Source: Phytophthora quininea | Taxonomy: Eukaryota; Oomycota; Peronosporomycetes; Peronosporales; Peronosporaceae | Assembly: GCA_011947345.1 (NCBI GenBank) | Contig: JAAVTG010000891.1 | Location: 1-64,000 of the forward strand | DNA length: 64,000 nt | Direction: 5' to 3' | In this document: in pieces, positions 35,778 to 46,499 of the stretch | Numbering within the stretch: the stretch's first letter is position 1 | How the letters are laid out: each line of letters opens with the position of its first letter | The notes under the pieces: generated by a model | Seen by the model: only the letters and a program-made list of their open reading frames with translations | Told to the model about the DNA's origin: nothing | The model's database searches: none | Made by a program: the position numbers and the translations under genes

Positions 35778-37984
35778 ATGGCGTACGAGGCGCTCGGGCT
35801 GGCGCAGACGGCGCAGCTGTACCTGCTCGTGGGGCTGCTGGGGCTCGTGCTGTACGCGCTGGTGGTCTGCTCCTTCCTGGCGGCCCCCACCATCAAGGCG
35901 CAGCACCCGGCGGCCACGCTCGTGGTCTGGCAGGCCGCCTGTGGCTTCATGACGTCGGCAGGTTTCGTGTTCGCCTTCCTCCTGCAGCGCCAGGCGTCCG
36001 AGGACGACCCGGGACTCGTCCACAGCCAGTGCGCCATCCTGGCGCCGTACAACCAGTTCTTCCTGCTGGCCGGCGCGCTCTGGTACCTGATGCTGACGCT
36101 GGACCTGCTCGTGGCGCTCGTGAACCCCTGGATGGGCTACTCGTGCAAGTCCTGGGCCTACCACACCATCGTGTGGGGGTGAGCGCAGTGTCGGCGCTGC
36201 TGCTGCACCAGCTCAAGCTCTACGGGCTGTCGCCGCTGAATCTGTGCTGGATACAGAGGACGAGGGACCCGATGCAGACCAACACGCCCAATTGGGTCTT
36301 TCTGTTCGTCATTGTGGCGGCCATCATTGTGCTGTCGCTGGCAGTGCTGCTATTCGCAAGCTTCCGCTTCGTGAGGAGGCAGTTGGACGTGACCTACAGA
36401 GCCAAGAGGAGGAACCTGATCCAGTACTACCGCTATTTGCTCATCTTTGGAGGAAACTGGTCGGCGTGCGGCACGCTGTACTTTGCAGCATATCGACAGG
36501 GCTTCGAAGGGAAGGTGGCCAAGCAGTTTGAGCTGGCGTTTGCGCTGGTGTTTGGATCTTACCCCGTGCTACTGCTGATTGTGTGGGTGCTGAACACGGA
36601 GCTCTACCAGCATTTCTCCAGCGAAAACAACTTGTCCAAGTCAGAGCGAGGGACGGGTGAATCGACGAGCACGGAACACTTCAGCGCTGCGCTGCGCAAG
36701 GACTTGATGCGGTATACGACTGCTGGAATTCGCTGCAGCATCTGCGAGTCTCCAGCTGACAGCCTGCGGTCGCCGCTGCTTAGTTTGATGCGAGATCGCT
36801 TCGGGTCAATGGATCGCAGTGCGGCGCTATCATTCTTGCAGATGGAAGAAGGTGGGTCTGCTGGCTTGTATCACGAAAAGAAGAGGCTGGCGACTACAGT
36901 CTACAACGGCGAGTATCGGTACTATGAAAAACTGGGCTTCACGGACTACGCACCGAAAGTTTTTCAAAACATCCGCGAGATCTGTGGCATTGACAACGAA
37001 ATGTACGAACAGTCCTTTGCGGACACACTTCTCGAGCGCGCATCTGAAGGAAAGTCGGGAATGCTGTTCTACTTTACGAGTGACCGCAAGTACCTCGTGA
37101 AGACGATGACTAAGAAAGAGCACTCCTTCTTGCTGGAGATGCTTCCGCTGTACCACCAGTACATTTTGAAGCAGCCAAACTCGCTTTTGTGTCGCTTTCT
37201 TGGCTGTCACTCGATGCAGCTTCCCGTGGGGTGGAACAAAATGTTCTTTGTCGTCATGGAAAACATCTTCTCCGATGGGCCAGTTGACGAGCGCTACGAT
37301 CTCAAAGGGATTTTTCATCAGTCTAACTTCGTATTCCAGGAAGGAATTGCGACACCAGCATCAAGCGAAAAGAGCCGTCGGAGCAGCAGGGAAGAAGAGG
37401 GAATTGCCAATGCCATGGCGGAGGACGAAGCAGCCTCCAGCGACAATCAAAGTGTGGACAGCGAAATGGTTCACGTGGCAGAAAGGCAACCTCTCCTTCG
37501 TCGAGGGAGCTCGCGTCCGTCACTACGATACGATAACGACTTTGTAACCCGCCGCGCCTCGCTTCGTGTGAACCCGACGACCCGGTCAAATCTCCTTGCC
37601 CAAGTGACGAGCGACTGCGGATTCCTGCAGGAATTGGGGATCATGGACTACAGTTGCCTTTTGGGCATCCGGCATTATAGCAGTCGCATTGAACCCGAAG
37701 TCTTGAACAACTTGGCGCACAATGCGGTCGTCTCGGCAGACCAGAGCGCCGTGTACTATCTGGGCTTTGTGGATATTTTGCAGCATTATAATTTGGGGTG
37801 GAAAATGCAACATTGTTTGCTGGCAGCAGTGATTGACAAGAAGCAGATCACTGCGCTTCCTCCCGCGGAGTACGCGCTGCGGTTTTTGAATTTTATCCAT
37901 GAGTATTTGCTGCGAGACCCAGAAGGTTCCCACATGCGCTCGTATGGCAGCATCGGGTACTCGCCATCGAGCTTTATCTGCTAG
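35778..37984 (+). CDS. GPCR-type seven-helix receptor fused to phosphatidylinositol phosphate kinase (GK)
   Basis: ATG 35778 starts MAYEALGLAQ; seven hydrophobic segments occupy residues about 10-280, then an intracellular linker and a PIP kinase domain to residue 734. Kinase landmarks: YLVKTMTKKE (nucleotide-binding Lys), the YDLKG motif, DYSCLLGI (MDYSLL position) and GFVDILQHYNLGWKMQH (the metal-binding IID region, here VDI). Such GPCR-PIPK fusions are known as the GK family in Phytophthora and as RpkA in Dictyostelium; they may couple ligand sensing directly to PIP2 synthesis. A Ser/Glu-rich insert (about 37350-37550) interrupts the kinase. One G must be added at GGGGG 36175-36179. The start is 54 bp after the RING gene stop. 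Confidence 0.9.
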
Positions 37985-38037
37985 ATCCTCACCCCCAAGT
38001 TTTCCTAAAAATACGGGGCAGAATAAACATAAGAAGA

Positions 38038-40312
38038 ATGCAGCACAGCAGCTTCGACGTCGAGTTGCAGTGCACGCTCAGCGAGCTATGCGCCGATCTG
38101 TTCGTTGTTCCGGCGCTGGAAGACTGCAGCGCCATTCTGAAGTCGCTCGCGCAACTTGCAGACACTTTTCCCCAGGCCCAAGCACTGCTCGGCAGGCTGC
38201 TAGCTCAGAATGGAGAATCACAAGATCGATCACAGGGTAGGGTCGTCTCCAGGCTTTCTGTGTTATCCGAGAGATTTCTCTACAAGACTGAAACAGCTCA
38301 GGGTGCGGTGTGCTTGATAGCGGCACTCGCTAACAACAACATGCGCAACCAACGTCGCATCATCCAGAATATTGTTGGGGCTAAGATAAATATCGATCTC
38401 ACAAAGTGGAGTCGAGCGACGAGCTCTTCCGGGGCTGCCTGTAGTCTTTACGCGCTAACAGTCCCAACTGCTGTCACCAGCACCTACAGAAAATGGCGCA
38501 GACGACAGCGAGGACTGCGGAACTGTCGCTTGCCGAGTGGTGTTCCTCCAGCGCACGATGGGATTCCGATGCCGTGTTATTGTGACGATTGTCTTGGTAC
38601 CGAGCAATTTCTTTCAACGTGGCAATATCATTTTCGCGACTTGTCTCGATGGACGAAAGACTCGGACCAAGACGCATCTGCGAATAAGGCGATACCTTTT
38701 CTGTCGACCGAGGACTTCTTTCGTGTGTTCCTTGCTGATTATCACGTGTTCACGTGTACGACTGAAGAGATTCAAAGCAGTCCACGCGGAAGCGAGATAT
38801 CGTGTGTTGCGAACAAGCGGTCAAGCCTCATCTTCTATTTCGTGCCACCCGACGACGAGGCTGCAGCTGCTGGGATGCCTCCGCAGTTTAATCCTCTTCG
38901 CCATCTAAGTGCCATCGCGATCGCAGCTGAGATAGACGTTGCAAGCGTCAAAACGCCAATTGAACACAGCACGGAGCACCCCAAAGCGTACGACGAGATC
39001 GGCTTGAAAATGCTGGATACGCAACAGGTCATTCTCCTTACCTGTATCGCAGGCATTCAAACCTGTGCATCGGGTCCTGACAGTGGTGAAGCCGTTTGTA
39101 GGGCTTCACCAGAAGCAAATCACCTAGTCGCGGAGGACCTTACCAAAATCTGGGAGCGAGATGGCGATCTCGTCCAATGCGATCGACTTTTGACACTTGT
39201 AAACGATGACGACAACGGTATTGCAGACAGCACTCGACAAGTGGTTGCTGGAATACTGGAGTTTTGTGGTAGCGATGACCACATCCCAGTATCTGCATTT
39301 CACCGCATTTTCGCCGGTGTAAGCGACGGAAAAGAGACCGAGCCAGACGAATGTTCCATACCTGACGTGCATCGATGGAATTGTAAAGTTGTCATGACGG
39401 CGCTGCTGTCGGAGCGGACGCTGCAGATTGAGTGCTTCCCGACGGATGGTGCCAATTCTCAGCAATTCTCTTTGCACATATCGTCCGCTCTGCTAACAGG
39501 CGGACGCAGCAGCTTTAGTCTTAGCTTGCTCCGTCTCACAGATGAGGCGCTCATGGTGCTTCTACAGCGTTGCCGGATCTGTGACTGCGATGACAAAGTA
39601 ATCCATGCAGATCTTAACTCGGAGATTTACTTGCGGCAAAGCGCTTTCGAAAGAAAAGATGGAGAAGACGACCAAGCCGAAGACGTGACGGAAAACAATC
39701 CCGCAGAGAACGACAGCTCGATCACGTTGCCTCTCTCGGGGCTTTCTTCCGAAGCAAAGCGCTATCTCACTGCATTAAAATCATCCGCGCCCAGGACATG
39801 CGAGGACATTACAACGATAGCGCACAAACTGGCCAAGGTCATCACGAGCTGCAATGACCGGATCTCGTACCTCTCCGTTGCACGAGATAAAAATCTTCTT
39901 GCGCTGCACCCGAAGTCTATCGCGCAGCCGCAATTGCGCGTTGCCGGCACTGTCGCGACCTACTCATCCAGCTCGGCAAAAGCTAGCTCTGCAGATGAAG
40001 GCGCTTGATTCGACCGCATTTATTTCCCAGCCAAAGCTCGCCCGCGTATTGAAGATTCTGCACGCGTCAATCAGTGACACGCTGAGCCACAGCGAGAACT
40101 TTGACCCATGGGAGACACCCGACGCACGTGTGGAGAAGCTGCACTTGGACCGTCGTCTCTGGGCTAGCGGCTTCCCTGACGCGGCCTATTTCCAGGACAC
40201 GGACAAGCGCCATCGCGCCAACAGGAAAAGGCAAGAGCAGCTTAGTCGCAAATTGCTGATCCAGCAACGAAAGTCAAAAGACCGAAGCCGGGCCAAGCAG
40301 CGAACAACATAG
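38038..40312 (+). CDS. Conserved-looking unknown protein, about 760 residues
   Basis: ATG 38038 (MQHSSFDVEL), 54 bp after the GPCR-PIPK stop. The first 655 residues read without break; one C at CCC 39909-39911 and one A at AAAA 39978-39981 restore a continuous C-terminus that runs on to TAG 40310-40312. The N-terminal 120 residues look like an alpha-helical repeat (ILKSLAQLADTF, GAVCLIAALANNNMRNQRRI). There are scattered Cys pairs (CYCDDC, CRICDCDDK, CRHC). The C-terminus is helical and strongly basic (KRHRANRKRQEQL). I recognise no family and assign no function. Confidence 0.7.
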
Positions 40313-40316
40313 CTCA

Positions 40317-41013
40317 TCACATTTCCTTCTTTGTCCAGTCGCCAAACATGTGCTGATAGTCCTCCAGTTGCCTCTGTCAACACAAACGCCACCCCGATCA
40401 GCTAAAGAACGCAAGCAAATCCTCTTCACAGTCGCGCCCTACTTTGAGCTGGATGTTCTCGTCCAGGAGCCGAAGATATGCCTCGGTCTGACTGTCCGTC
40501 TGTCTCTTGAGAGCTTCCAGCTCGGCGTCTCTCTGGTTGGCCTCCCCAACGCTCCTCGAAGACACAACTCTAGGCCTCTGGCGTAGGCGTCCGCTGCCTT
40601 CTTGTACGAGCCCAATCCATACAGCGCCTTGCCCTTCCTCGAGTAGGTCTTGGCCCACTCGGGGTCCAACGCGATGGCGGCATCTGCATCCGCTTTGGCG
40701 GCCTGAAATTGACCCAATGCGCAGTACGCGGCCTAATGGATCAGAACGAAATGAATGAAGCGGCTTCGTACTGCATTGTAGGATGGTGGCACCCTACTGA
40801 GCGGTTGCTGTGCAGCGTGGCGGTGGGTCGCCGCTCGATGCCCAGCGAGTACTCGCGCACTGCGCCTTCGAAGTCCTTGAGCTTGAAAAGCTCGTTGCCG
40901 CGGTTCTTGTAGTACGATGCGTCCTCGGTGGAAGGAGCACTGCGCCCCTGCGCAGTAGATGCCGACAGCTTGACGCTCGCAGAGCTCGCGGACGACCCGA
41001 ACAACCACTCCAT
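40317..41013 (-). CDS. Tetratricopeptide repeat (TPR) protein, STI1/SGT-like
   Basis: Small helical scaffold. ATG 41013 gives MEWLFGSSAS, then TPR helices SYYKNRGNELFKLKDFEGAV, LHSNRS, and, after an intron of about 67 bp (about 40732-40798), AAYCALGQFQAAKADADAAI and KTYSRKGKALYGLGSYKKAA. A coiled coil follows (EALKRQTDSQTEAYLRLL). A one-base loss near 40570 and a second intron 40374-40442 (69 bp) lead to a last exon ending YQHMFGDWTKKEM at 40317. About three TPRs, as in HSP70/HSP90 co-chaperones, but no carboxylate-clamp claim is made. It converges on the unknown gene with 4 bp between stops. Confidence 0.75.
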
Positions 41014-41235
41014 GGATGACTTGGTCTGTGAATGCGGCGATCGCCGACCCTGGCTTATCCTGTATAAATACATATTTTGTGTATTATATAATACCTTTTA
41101 ACTACGATTTTATCGACAGACTGTTACTATAACCTGTTATATTACATGAACTCGTAATACTCGATACCAAAATTGACGAATGTTGACCCAGTCGGCGAAG
41201 AACGACATTCTGTCAACATCCGAATTGGTGCTACA

Positions 41236-43140
41236 CTAGCCGAGCGCCGCCGCTATAGCGGCGGTGACTTATGGTTTGATGCAGCTGTGTGGACAGCCCG
41301 CCTCCACTACGCCCCGACGGGATGATGTAGCTTGTTACACGAATCAGTAAGTAGTTTAATCTAAAACGTACAGGCGTAAAAAATGTTTTATAACAACATG
41401 AAAAGTGCCATTTGTCCAAAATAAATAGGTTCTAGTTCGTAGTGGCAAGCTACTACATCTAACCTAGAAATTCACCTCGACTCCTAATCAAAATCTGCGT
41501 GTACACGATGCTTCTCGTGTACACTCCTCCGTCCGGGTCTACGAACTCTGGATACTTAATCAATGCCTTGAACTTGCTTCGGAAGGTCACGCGAGACAAC
41601 GCCACATACAACTGGCCATACGAAAGCACGGGGAGCCAAGTACAGCCCCAAGTTTAAAACCGTCTGACCTTGGGCCGTGTTAATCGTCAAGGCGAATGCT
41701 GGTTGCACGGGGAACTGGCTTCGTCGTAGCCGGAAGGGGAAATCGGAGTTCTCGTCGTCGCTCACGAACACAATTCTCGGGATGAGTACTTCTTGGCCTG
41801 TTCGTTCTCCAGTCATAATTGTTGCCCTAATGACGTGGTCCTTCAAGTCGACGATTTGTAGACGCGTTCCGTTGCACAGTCCAAGATCCGGGGGAGATTT
41901 CTCATCATCATGATGGGGATGCCCTTCTTGAGCAGTAGTCTGTGAGGTGGAATCTGGATGATGTTCACCGAGTGGAGGAACTCCTGCTCGAAAAGCGTTC
42001 CGTCATCATCGTTCACCGACAAATACTCCCGCGCTGTCTCCGGAAGTCGAGCTGCGACTGCCTCGTTAATTCTCCATACCGTCTCATTCGTAGTTGTCAA
42101 AATCGTCCGGCTGGCAAAATATTCATCCGTCGCAACCTCCGGATTCGCAATGTCGGCATACATTACGTCAATGATGCGGGTCATACCCTTGGTATTGCCC
42201 CTGGGGCTATTTCCTCGTCCTCGTTGTCTTCTACAGGAGGATTCGGGATCAGCATATCAGCAGGAATCTCGATGTAATTATGGCCAAGATCAGCACGTTT
42301 TCGTGCCGACCCTCCCCAACGGCAAGCAAAAATCAGAGAAAGACAGGATATCCTCGTCGCTTTCTCCTGTCCCCTCGCTCCCAATGCGCATTGTTCTGCG
42401 TTAACCGAACCTGCAAAAGTGTCTCCACAGAGGCGATTCCTTTATACACGCGTTGATCGTTTCTGCAGGCGTCCCTCTCTTTACGACAGAAAGGATCTGG
42501 CAGACATCTCCTGAGAGGACAAAAACCTTTCCGCCAAAAGGCTCCCTGGGGTTATCCATAATGTCCCGTAGCGTTCGGTCGACAGCCTCAAACGCGTGGC
42601 GATGCGTCATCGGAGCTTCATCCCAAATGACCAAATTGGTCTGCTGGATAAGCTTGCGCAGGTGCGACTGTTTGAAAATCGAACACGTAGAATCCTTGTC
42701 CAGTTTCAGCGGAATTTTGAAAGTAGAATGCGCCGTACGCCCGCCCATGAGAAGCAGAGACGCAATTCCACTGGATGCAACAGCAAGTGCAATCTTCCCA
42801 TCCAGACGCACCCTGGCCAAAATGTGTCGAAGTAGCGTAGACTTTCCCGTTCCACCAGGCCCATCAACAAAGAAAAGCTTTTGTGAAACTTCCCGCATGG
42901 GTGAACTGCCCCCGTCGTTACGCGAAGCGCTGGTCATCGATACCTCATGTCTTGATCCTATAATTTTAAAGCCGGATGCTTGCCTCCACAGGAGGAATAT
43001 ACCGAGCATTAAAATAATGCAGGATTTCGTTTGGCTCTTTGCACGGGCGGGCCAACGGACGACTATCACCTGGAACGACCACGCTAGTCATCACGGTCTT
43101 ATCCGAACTTTACGCTGTTGCCCGTTCTAGCACTGTGTAT
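41236..43140 (-). mobile_element. Helitron fragment (3' part)
   Basis: Read on the minus strand, the element ends with the hairpin CCGCCGCTATAGCGGCGG (41244-41261) followed by CGCTCGG and CTAG (41236-41239), then host T. Hairpin plus CTRR end plus insertion before T is the textbook Helitron 3' terminus. A Pif1-type helicase relic lies just upstream (41556-43069). No Rep/HUH domain and no 5' TC end were identified; the upstream limit given is simply where the helicase homology stops, and the element may continue. Confidence 0.75.
41556..43069 (-). pseudogene. Helitron Pif1-like helicase, truncated and frame-disrupted
   Basis: Three segments in different frames (42401-43069, 41843-42184, 41556-41846) form the helicase part of a Helitron RepHel. 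Walker A is GPGGTGKSTLL, Walker B is VIWDEAPM, followed by GDVCQILSVVKRGT, then a UvrD-like C-terminal motif region (ILTTTNETVWRINE) and the last motif ALTINTAQGQT. The N-terminal Rep nuclease expected upstream is absent, so this copy cannot be autonomous. Confidence 0.8.
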
Positions 43141-43222
43141 CAATGAATTTGTATCAATACACAATCCAACACAAATTCAACCGACTTGGCCGAAATGAAA
43201 ACGAATGTATTCGATGAGGCTA

Positions 43223-43630
43223 TTAATAGCCAATGGCCTGTCCCTGGCGGTAGGGACGCCGACGCGCGGTCTGTCGCTGGCGGACTCGGCGGCGTCGACG
43301 ACGGTGGCGAGCTTCGCGAGGTGGTAGTGGCGGTGGCGGCGGCGGTGGGCCGATGGTGACCGCTACCAGGGCCATGGTCTCTTGCCACCGGTCCAATCGT
43401 GGCAGCGGCTGCTCGGCGGCGGTGCTGTGCCAGAAGCTGCGCTGGCCGTCGCACGCCCGACACCGCCGCGATGCGCTCCTGGCACGTGGTCTCTCGAAGG
43501 CATCCCGCTCGAGGAGCTCCTCGCAGCAAACGCAGCGGAGGGACTGGTGGCCTAGGCCGTCGAGGTCGAGCGGCGCACGCGTCACCTCGGCAGAGCAGCG
43601 AGCGCAGGTAACGTTCCCACACTCCATCAC
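43223..43630 (-). CDS. Possible Cys-rich (CxxC) protein, low support
   Basis: A 135-residue frame with four CxxC-like pairs (CARC, CVCC, CRAC and an N-terminal Cys), reminiscent of a zinc-binding region, followed by a Pro/Arg-rich tail. It is GC-rich unlike its surroundings and lies just upstream of the Helitron helicase on the same strand. It could be part of a captured gene or a chance frame in GC-rich DNA. Confidence 0.3.
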   Translation of the reverse strand: MMECGNVTCARCSAEVTRAPLDLDGLGHQSLRCVCCEELLERDAFERPRARSASRRCRACDGQRSFWHSTAAEQPLPRLDRWQETMALVAVTIGPPPPPPPLPPREARHRRRRRRVRQRQTARRRPYRQGQAIGY

Positions 43631-43970
43631 TTTTGGTTTTGGCGTTGATTGTCTGGGGGCCTACTGTCGACCTCTTCATTAAGTACGGTTGGTGTACCAC
43701 CCTACTATTGGTGTGGTCCACCTTCTCGGACCGCCTTCGCTCCGCTCGGCAGCGATTGGTTAAAATTTGTTTTGACCAATGGGCACCGCCATCGCTGGCG
43801 CTCGGCAGCCAATGGCAGCGCCGGATCTTGTCCATCGAAACTCGGTGACGGACCGACGGACAAACGGACGGACAGCAAGTCTCCTGTAGTAGTCTAAGAT
43901 TCTCATCCAAGTGTACAAGGCAGGCGGCAGATATCTCGAAGGTTTTAGCTGCTATAGAGCTGTTGTTCAT

Positions 43971-44620
43971 CTCCGAGACCGCATGATCGGGTCTAAAAGA
44001 GAAGCAGGAGTGCTGTACACCTCGGTGGTCTGAGTATGCGTAATCTACGGTATTCCTGACCCACGCTCGCGTTGGAGCGAGTTGGACGCAAATTGTCCTT
44101 AATTTCGGTTTTGAGGCCGCCGCGTAGGAGATGCACTAACGATTCAATTCCATGGGCGATGGGTATCAGACGCATTCAAGTCTTACACCAGACTGTGCAA
44201 GGAATTGGTCTCGGTATAGCAACCAAATTGGTATCCGGATCCACGGTGATCTCCACTCTGCATTAGTGGGGAACTGCATGCCCATATTGTGGGCTCGCTC
44301 TAATCGTCCCTTTTAGACTGAGCTGATGGCCATTGAATAATCCTCAATAATGAAGAGTCGTTGACCCGTAACAATAGTGAAAAAGCAAAACTGAGTAAGA
44401 AGTAGGTTGTCGTTCGGCTACGTAGCTTGTAGTCAGTGATGTGTCGTTCAGCTTGAAAGAAGAAGACCGATATATATATACGGATATTTCCTCTTTCATA
44501 AACATATTTGCACCTGATAGAGATTTACTTAGACTGCTGTAGGGAAATAAGACATGGAATTGGCCGCCCGGATGAGTCTTTGGCAACACGTTGATGACTC
44601 GCGATGTTATCCCCGCAGAG
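43971..44620. other. Repeat-derived spacer
   Basis: No supported gene. The minus-strand frame 43993-44175 (MRLIPIAHGIESLVHLLRGG) looks protein-like but is too short to assign; it may be a remnant of a retroelement. The 44340-44620 part is AT-rich and repeats nothing I could find elsewhere in the window. Confidence 0.4.
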
Positions 44621-44959
44621 TCACACAAAGGTTCTTGGATATCTCGGTTTCACGATGTTGTCGATGAAGTTGAGGTCATCGCCTTCAACTTGGTCCCGTT
44701 CCATCACCGTGTGAAATAAGATATCCCCTTTAGTTGCTGCAATTGCCTTGGCGAGATGGATCGTAGAGATACACTTGGGACTATCAGATACGTTCATGTA
44801 TACTGCTACTGGAATCGACGTGGGCAAACCCTGACGAGCGGACAACAGCGGTAGTGCTCCGAGTACTTGGCATAGAAACTTGTGGCCGGAGCACACTAGC
44901 ATTCGCGTCGTCTTGGTCCCAGCCTGATTGGTCTTTGAACCCCGAAGGCGGATATGCAC

Positions 44960-45809
44960 TTACCATGCCGCTGCTGCGAGGGGGTCGGTAGATCTCTTGA
45001 GTCTTGTGGTGTAGTGGGATTTATCGAAATCCTCTTCCACTGCGCCCAGACACCGACTAACGGAGGGGTACTCCGATATCCGTGGGGATACTTGTACTCA
45101 CCCTGTGTACCCGTCGGCGACCTGGGTCTTCTCTACGGGTGCTGAGAAGATGTTGGATCTACCAAAAATAACTGTCATGACGAGACTTGGCAGCGAGGAA
45201 ATCTTCACGCTGTTCCGGGTTATGGGGTTTCCAGACCACTCGTCGCTTGGCTTGACTTGGATCTGGTTCCAGGATCTGAATCCAGGTGTGTGTGTGGAGG
45301 GGGTTGCCTTGAGGGGGTGTTTCCGCTTCCTTTTTGTTAGTTGATGCTTTCAATATTGTGATCTTGGGGGTTGAGGGTCGATCAGTCGTCTCGATTCGGT
45401 AGTAACTTCAGTAGACTTTGGATCCACACTTGCACAGTTGGATCCACGGGGCGTGAGTATGATCTGGCCAAAATACGTTCCGGATGAGTCTAGCACTGCT
45501 TAATCCTGGTGACCCTCACTTAGCGGAAGGGGGCCAATGTAGTTCTCCGCTTCTTTGGAAGGGCTCTTGGTACGAGGCAAATTCGACTCTGTATTAAGGA
45601 TATTATGAGTGGGTCCACGGGGATCCCATCCCGAAACCTATCATCTGTACCATCTCTATACCTGCCACTGAATATTATCGCTTGATCATTCCCTTGGTGT
45701 GCCAGATCCACGCCTGGAACGGCCCCACTTGTAGATCCGAATCGCATGTGCTTGGATCCATCGCTTCCAGGAGTGTATCTATATCTGATCCGGAGATCTG
45801 AGTCTGGAT
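44960..45809. repeat. GATC-rich insert splitting the recombinase
   Basis: About 14 GATC tetramers fall in roughly 600 bp (45240-45810) where about 2-3 are expected, many as GGATCC, GGATCT or AGATCC. It has no reading frame of note. It separates two halves of a tyrosine recombinase that belong together, so it is an insertion; exact ends and target duplication were not resolved. A similar GATC-rich texture recurs at 56740-58320. Confidence 0.6.
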
Positions 45810-46499
45810 TCAATATGCTGGGTTCCAATATTGCTCTAATTTCAAAGAAATTGCTTCACCATAGTTTAGAATGACGGTATCTTCCGCTTTGAGTGCAAAC
45901 CACTTGAAAGATGCCCCGCTTGTGGCGACAATTTCGGATCGTCTCAAGAGGAGAAAAGAACACTGGACACACGACACCCCCCAGAGCGCACGGACGAAGG
46001 GATTAGGGAACGGAAGGCGACGGTAGTAGTCTTCCAGTAGCAATATTGACACGGGGGCCTTCTGCCGCGGGGCAGAATCGAGGCGACTGATTCCTTTTCA
46101 TGCCGGTCGACGCGAAGAAACGTTGGACACCATGCAAGGTCGCCGTGATCGTTGAACCACGGATGCGGCTCCAGGAACCAAATCCGACTTGGAAGCCGTG
46201 CAAAATGAAATGAGAGATAATCCGGGTTCGTTCTGTATCATCACAGCCGCGGAGCCAACGATCATGCCCATGTAAAGAAGTCCATGCAGTCCATTTGCCT
46301 AAAGCGGCCGATTACTTGGCGTAGGTGGAGTCAGCAACGGAATGCTGGTGGAGATAGAAGGCCAGATCATCGAGAGCTGCTCGACGTCTAGTGGTAGGGT
46401 AACCTGCGACCAACCACGTGTTAGCTGGTTATATAGAGAGACATAGGACGGGTGAGCGGAGAGCCGAGATCCGGCATCAGCCCTGGTTTGTCGACCCCA

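Noticed and set aside
43140..43970. 276-residue minus-strand frame upstream of the Helitron helicase
   Set aside because: It is composed of low-complexity Pro/Arg/Ala runs in its GC-rich half and shows no helicase, Rep or other domain.
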